Shown: piece after piece, positions 5,766 to 6,700 of the stretch
Numbering within the stretch: the first letter of the stretch is position 1
Layout: each line of letters begins with the position of its first letter
Assembly: GCA_964414715.1 (NCBI GenBank)
Contig: CAYPXN010000079.1
Span: forward strand, 1 to 6,700
DNA: 6,700 nt
Source of the DNA: CAYPXN01 sp964414715
GTDB lineage: Bacteria; UBA10199; JADFYH01
Direction of reading: 5' to 3'
Made by a program: the position numbers and the translations under genes
The notes under the pieces: model-generated
Seen by the model: only the letters and a program-made list of their open reading frames with translations
Told to the model about the DNA's origin: nothing
The model's database searches: none

Positions 5766-6700
5766 CTAGTTCAAGCTATCAGCCAATAATTCTGCTACGT
5801 CTTTTACCGGAATATCCACTTCTTTATCTTTTGTGGCATCGGTAATCATTACCTTACAGAAGGGGCAAGCCGAAGCAATGGTTTGTGGCTGAACTGTTTG
5901 AAGATCCTCCAAACGTTTATGGTTTACACGAGTTCCCGTGTGTTCTTCCATCCACATTCTGCCGCCACCGGCTCCACAGCAGCGACCTGTATCTTTCGAA
6001 AGTTCCGCTTCCTTATATTCCACACCAGGAATGGCCTCGAGAATTTTACGAGGGGCATCATAGATGTCGTTGTAGCGTCCCAAATAGCAAGAATCGTGAT
6101 AGGTGAGGGTTTGTTTGAGTTCTTTCACCGGTTTTACGCGGCCTTGTTCAATGAGACGGGCAATATAATCGGTGTGATGCATGACTTCATAGTTTCCACC
6201 GAATTGGGGATATTCATTTTTGATCGTATTAAAACAGTGTGGACATTGGGCAAGTACCGTTTTGAACTTGTATTTGTTCATCGTTTCAATGTTTTGCTTG
6301 GCGAGAGTTTGGAACAAATACTCATTCCCGATACGTCGTGCGGAATCACCGGTACAGGTTTCTTCAGGTCCCAAAATCGCAACGTCGACATTGGCTTCTC
6401 GAAGAATTTTGACGATTGCAGAGCTGACTTTCTTGTTACGATCATCGAAAGATCCGGCACAGCCCACCCAATATAAAACTTCCACTTCGTTCTTTTCAGC
6501 AAGGGAAGGGATATCGAGTGCTTTGGCCCAAGTGGCTCTTTCATCAAATCCGATTCCCCAAGGGTTTCCATTGTTTTCGATGTTTCGCAGAGTCGTTTGT
6601 GCTTCTTCAGGGAATTCCCCTTTCATCAATACAAGATTTCTTCTCATGTCTACAATGCGTTCGACGAATTCAATAAATACCGGACAGGCCTCTTCGCAAG
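5766..6700 (-). CDS. CCG-domain (Fe-S)-binding oxidoreductase, EMO-like ETF:menaquinone oxidoreductase, C-terminal part (5' end outside window)
   Basis: The frame is open to the right edge; the ATG at 6647 is internal, because the 17 codons before it encode C-EEA-C-PVFIEFVERIVD, the end of a CxxCxxxCP-type [4Fe-4S] ferredoxin motif. About 310 residues are visible. Two CCG domains follow (numbering from the internal M at 6647): the first has C63 (VGCAGS), C98 in ETCTGDSARR and CPHC (135-138); the second has C187 (DSCYLGR), CCGAGGG (223-229) and CPFC (261-264). Related proteins, such as the EMO enzymes of fatty-acid-oxidising syntrophs and FadF/YwjF of Bacillus, add an N-terminal membrane haem-b domain and pass electrons from reduced ETF to menaquinone. 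Nearby etfBA supports this role. HdrD- or GlpC-type enzymes have related domains but fit the ferredoxin linker and context less well. Confidence 0.85.
   Translation of the reverse strand, partial: CEEACPVFIEFVERIVDMRRNLVLMKGEFPEEAQTTLRNIENNGNPWGIGFDERATWAKALDIPSLAEKNEVEVLYWVGCAGSFDDRNKKVSSAIVKILREANVDVAILGPEETCTGDSARRIGNEYLFQTLAKQNIETMNKYKFKTVLAQCPHCFNTIKNEYPQFGGNYEVMHHTDYIARLIEQGRVKPVKELKQTLTYHDSCYLGRYNDIYDAPRKILEAIPGVEYKEAELSKDTGRCCGAGGGRMWMEEHTGTRVNHKRLEDLQTVQPQTIASACPFCKVMITDATKDKEVDIPVKDVAELLADSLN

Noticed and set aside
5883..6476. Plus-strand open frame of 197 codons opposite the oxidoreductase gene
   Set aside because: It is fully antisense to a gene with clear iron-sulfur motifs, and its translation shows no recognisable domain.
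1..6700. Defence system, toxin-antitoxin, prophage, CRISPR or transposase genes
   Set aside because: All convincing frames are lipid or electron-transfer metabolism, a regulator and a transporter; no spaced direct repeats, integrase or nuclease motifs were seen.

Overview
The window looks like a piece of chromosome from a Gram-negative, moderately AT-rich bacterium, most likely of deltaproteobacterial type. An MlaC-family phospholipid carrier implies an outer membrane. The etfBA genes next to an EMO-type (ETF:menaquinone oxidoreductase-like) iron-sulfur protein fit bacteria that respire or syntrophically oxidise fatty acids. This placement is inference; no rRNA or marker gene is present.

Layout, left to right. 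(1) 2-373 (+) is the C-terminal part of an MlaC/Ttg2D-like periplasmic lipid-binding protein cut by the left edge. Two bases later, 376-1806 (+) encodes a type I phosphodiesterase/nucleotide pyrophosphatase-like enzyme of the alkaline phosphatase superfamily. (2) 1807-1877 is a regulatory region with a perfect TTGACA hexamer and a perfect 18-bp palindrome that closely resembles the Bacillus FadR operator. It precedes a TetR regulator (1878-2480, +) that itself resembles Bacillus FadR. (3) After an 88-bp gap rich in competing inverted repeats come etfB (2569-3339) and etfA (3368-4351), both + with strong ribosome binding sites, closed by a strong hairpin terminator at 4389-4421. (4) On the minus strand, converging on etfA, lie an MFS transporter (4459-5658) and, upstream of it, the C-terminal half of a large CCG-domain iron-sulfur oxidoreductase (5766 to beyond 6700). 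A roughly 100-bp GC-rich cloverleaf-like palindromic repeat fills the gap between these two genes and abuts the MFS start codon.

How it fits together: acyl-CoA dehydrogenases (not in the window) would pass electrons to the EtfAB heterodimer, and the membrane-bound CCG/ferredoxin protein would pass them on to menaquinone. The FadR-like repressor, sensing acyl-CoA, would control itself and probably etfBA. The MlaC and phosphodiesterase pair belongs to a separate lipid-related operon, and the MFS protein is an exporter of unknown substrate.

No defence island, CRISPR array, transposase or RNA gene was recognised. The points of most interest are the FadR box/FadR pair, the complex repeat before etfB, the palindromic element at the MFS start, and the etfBA-EMO neighbourhood.
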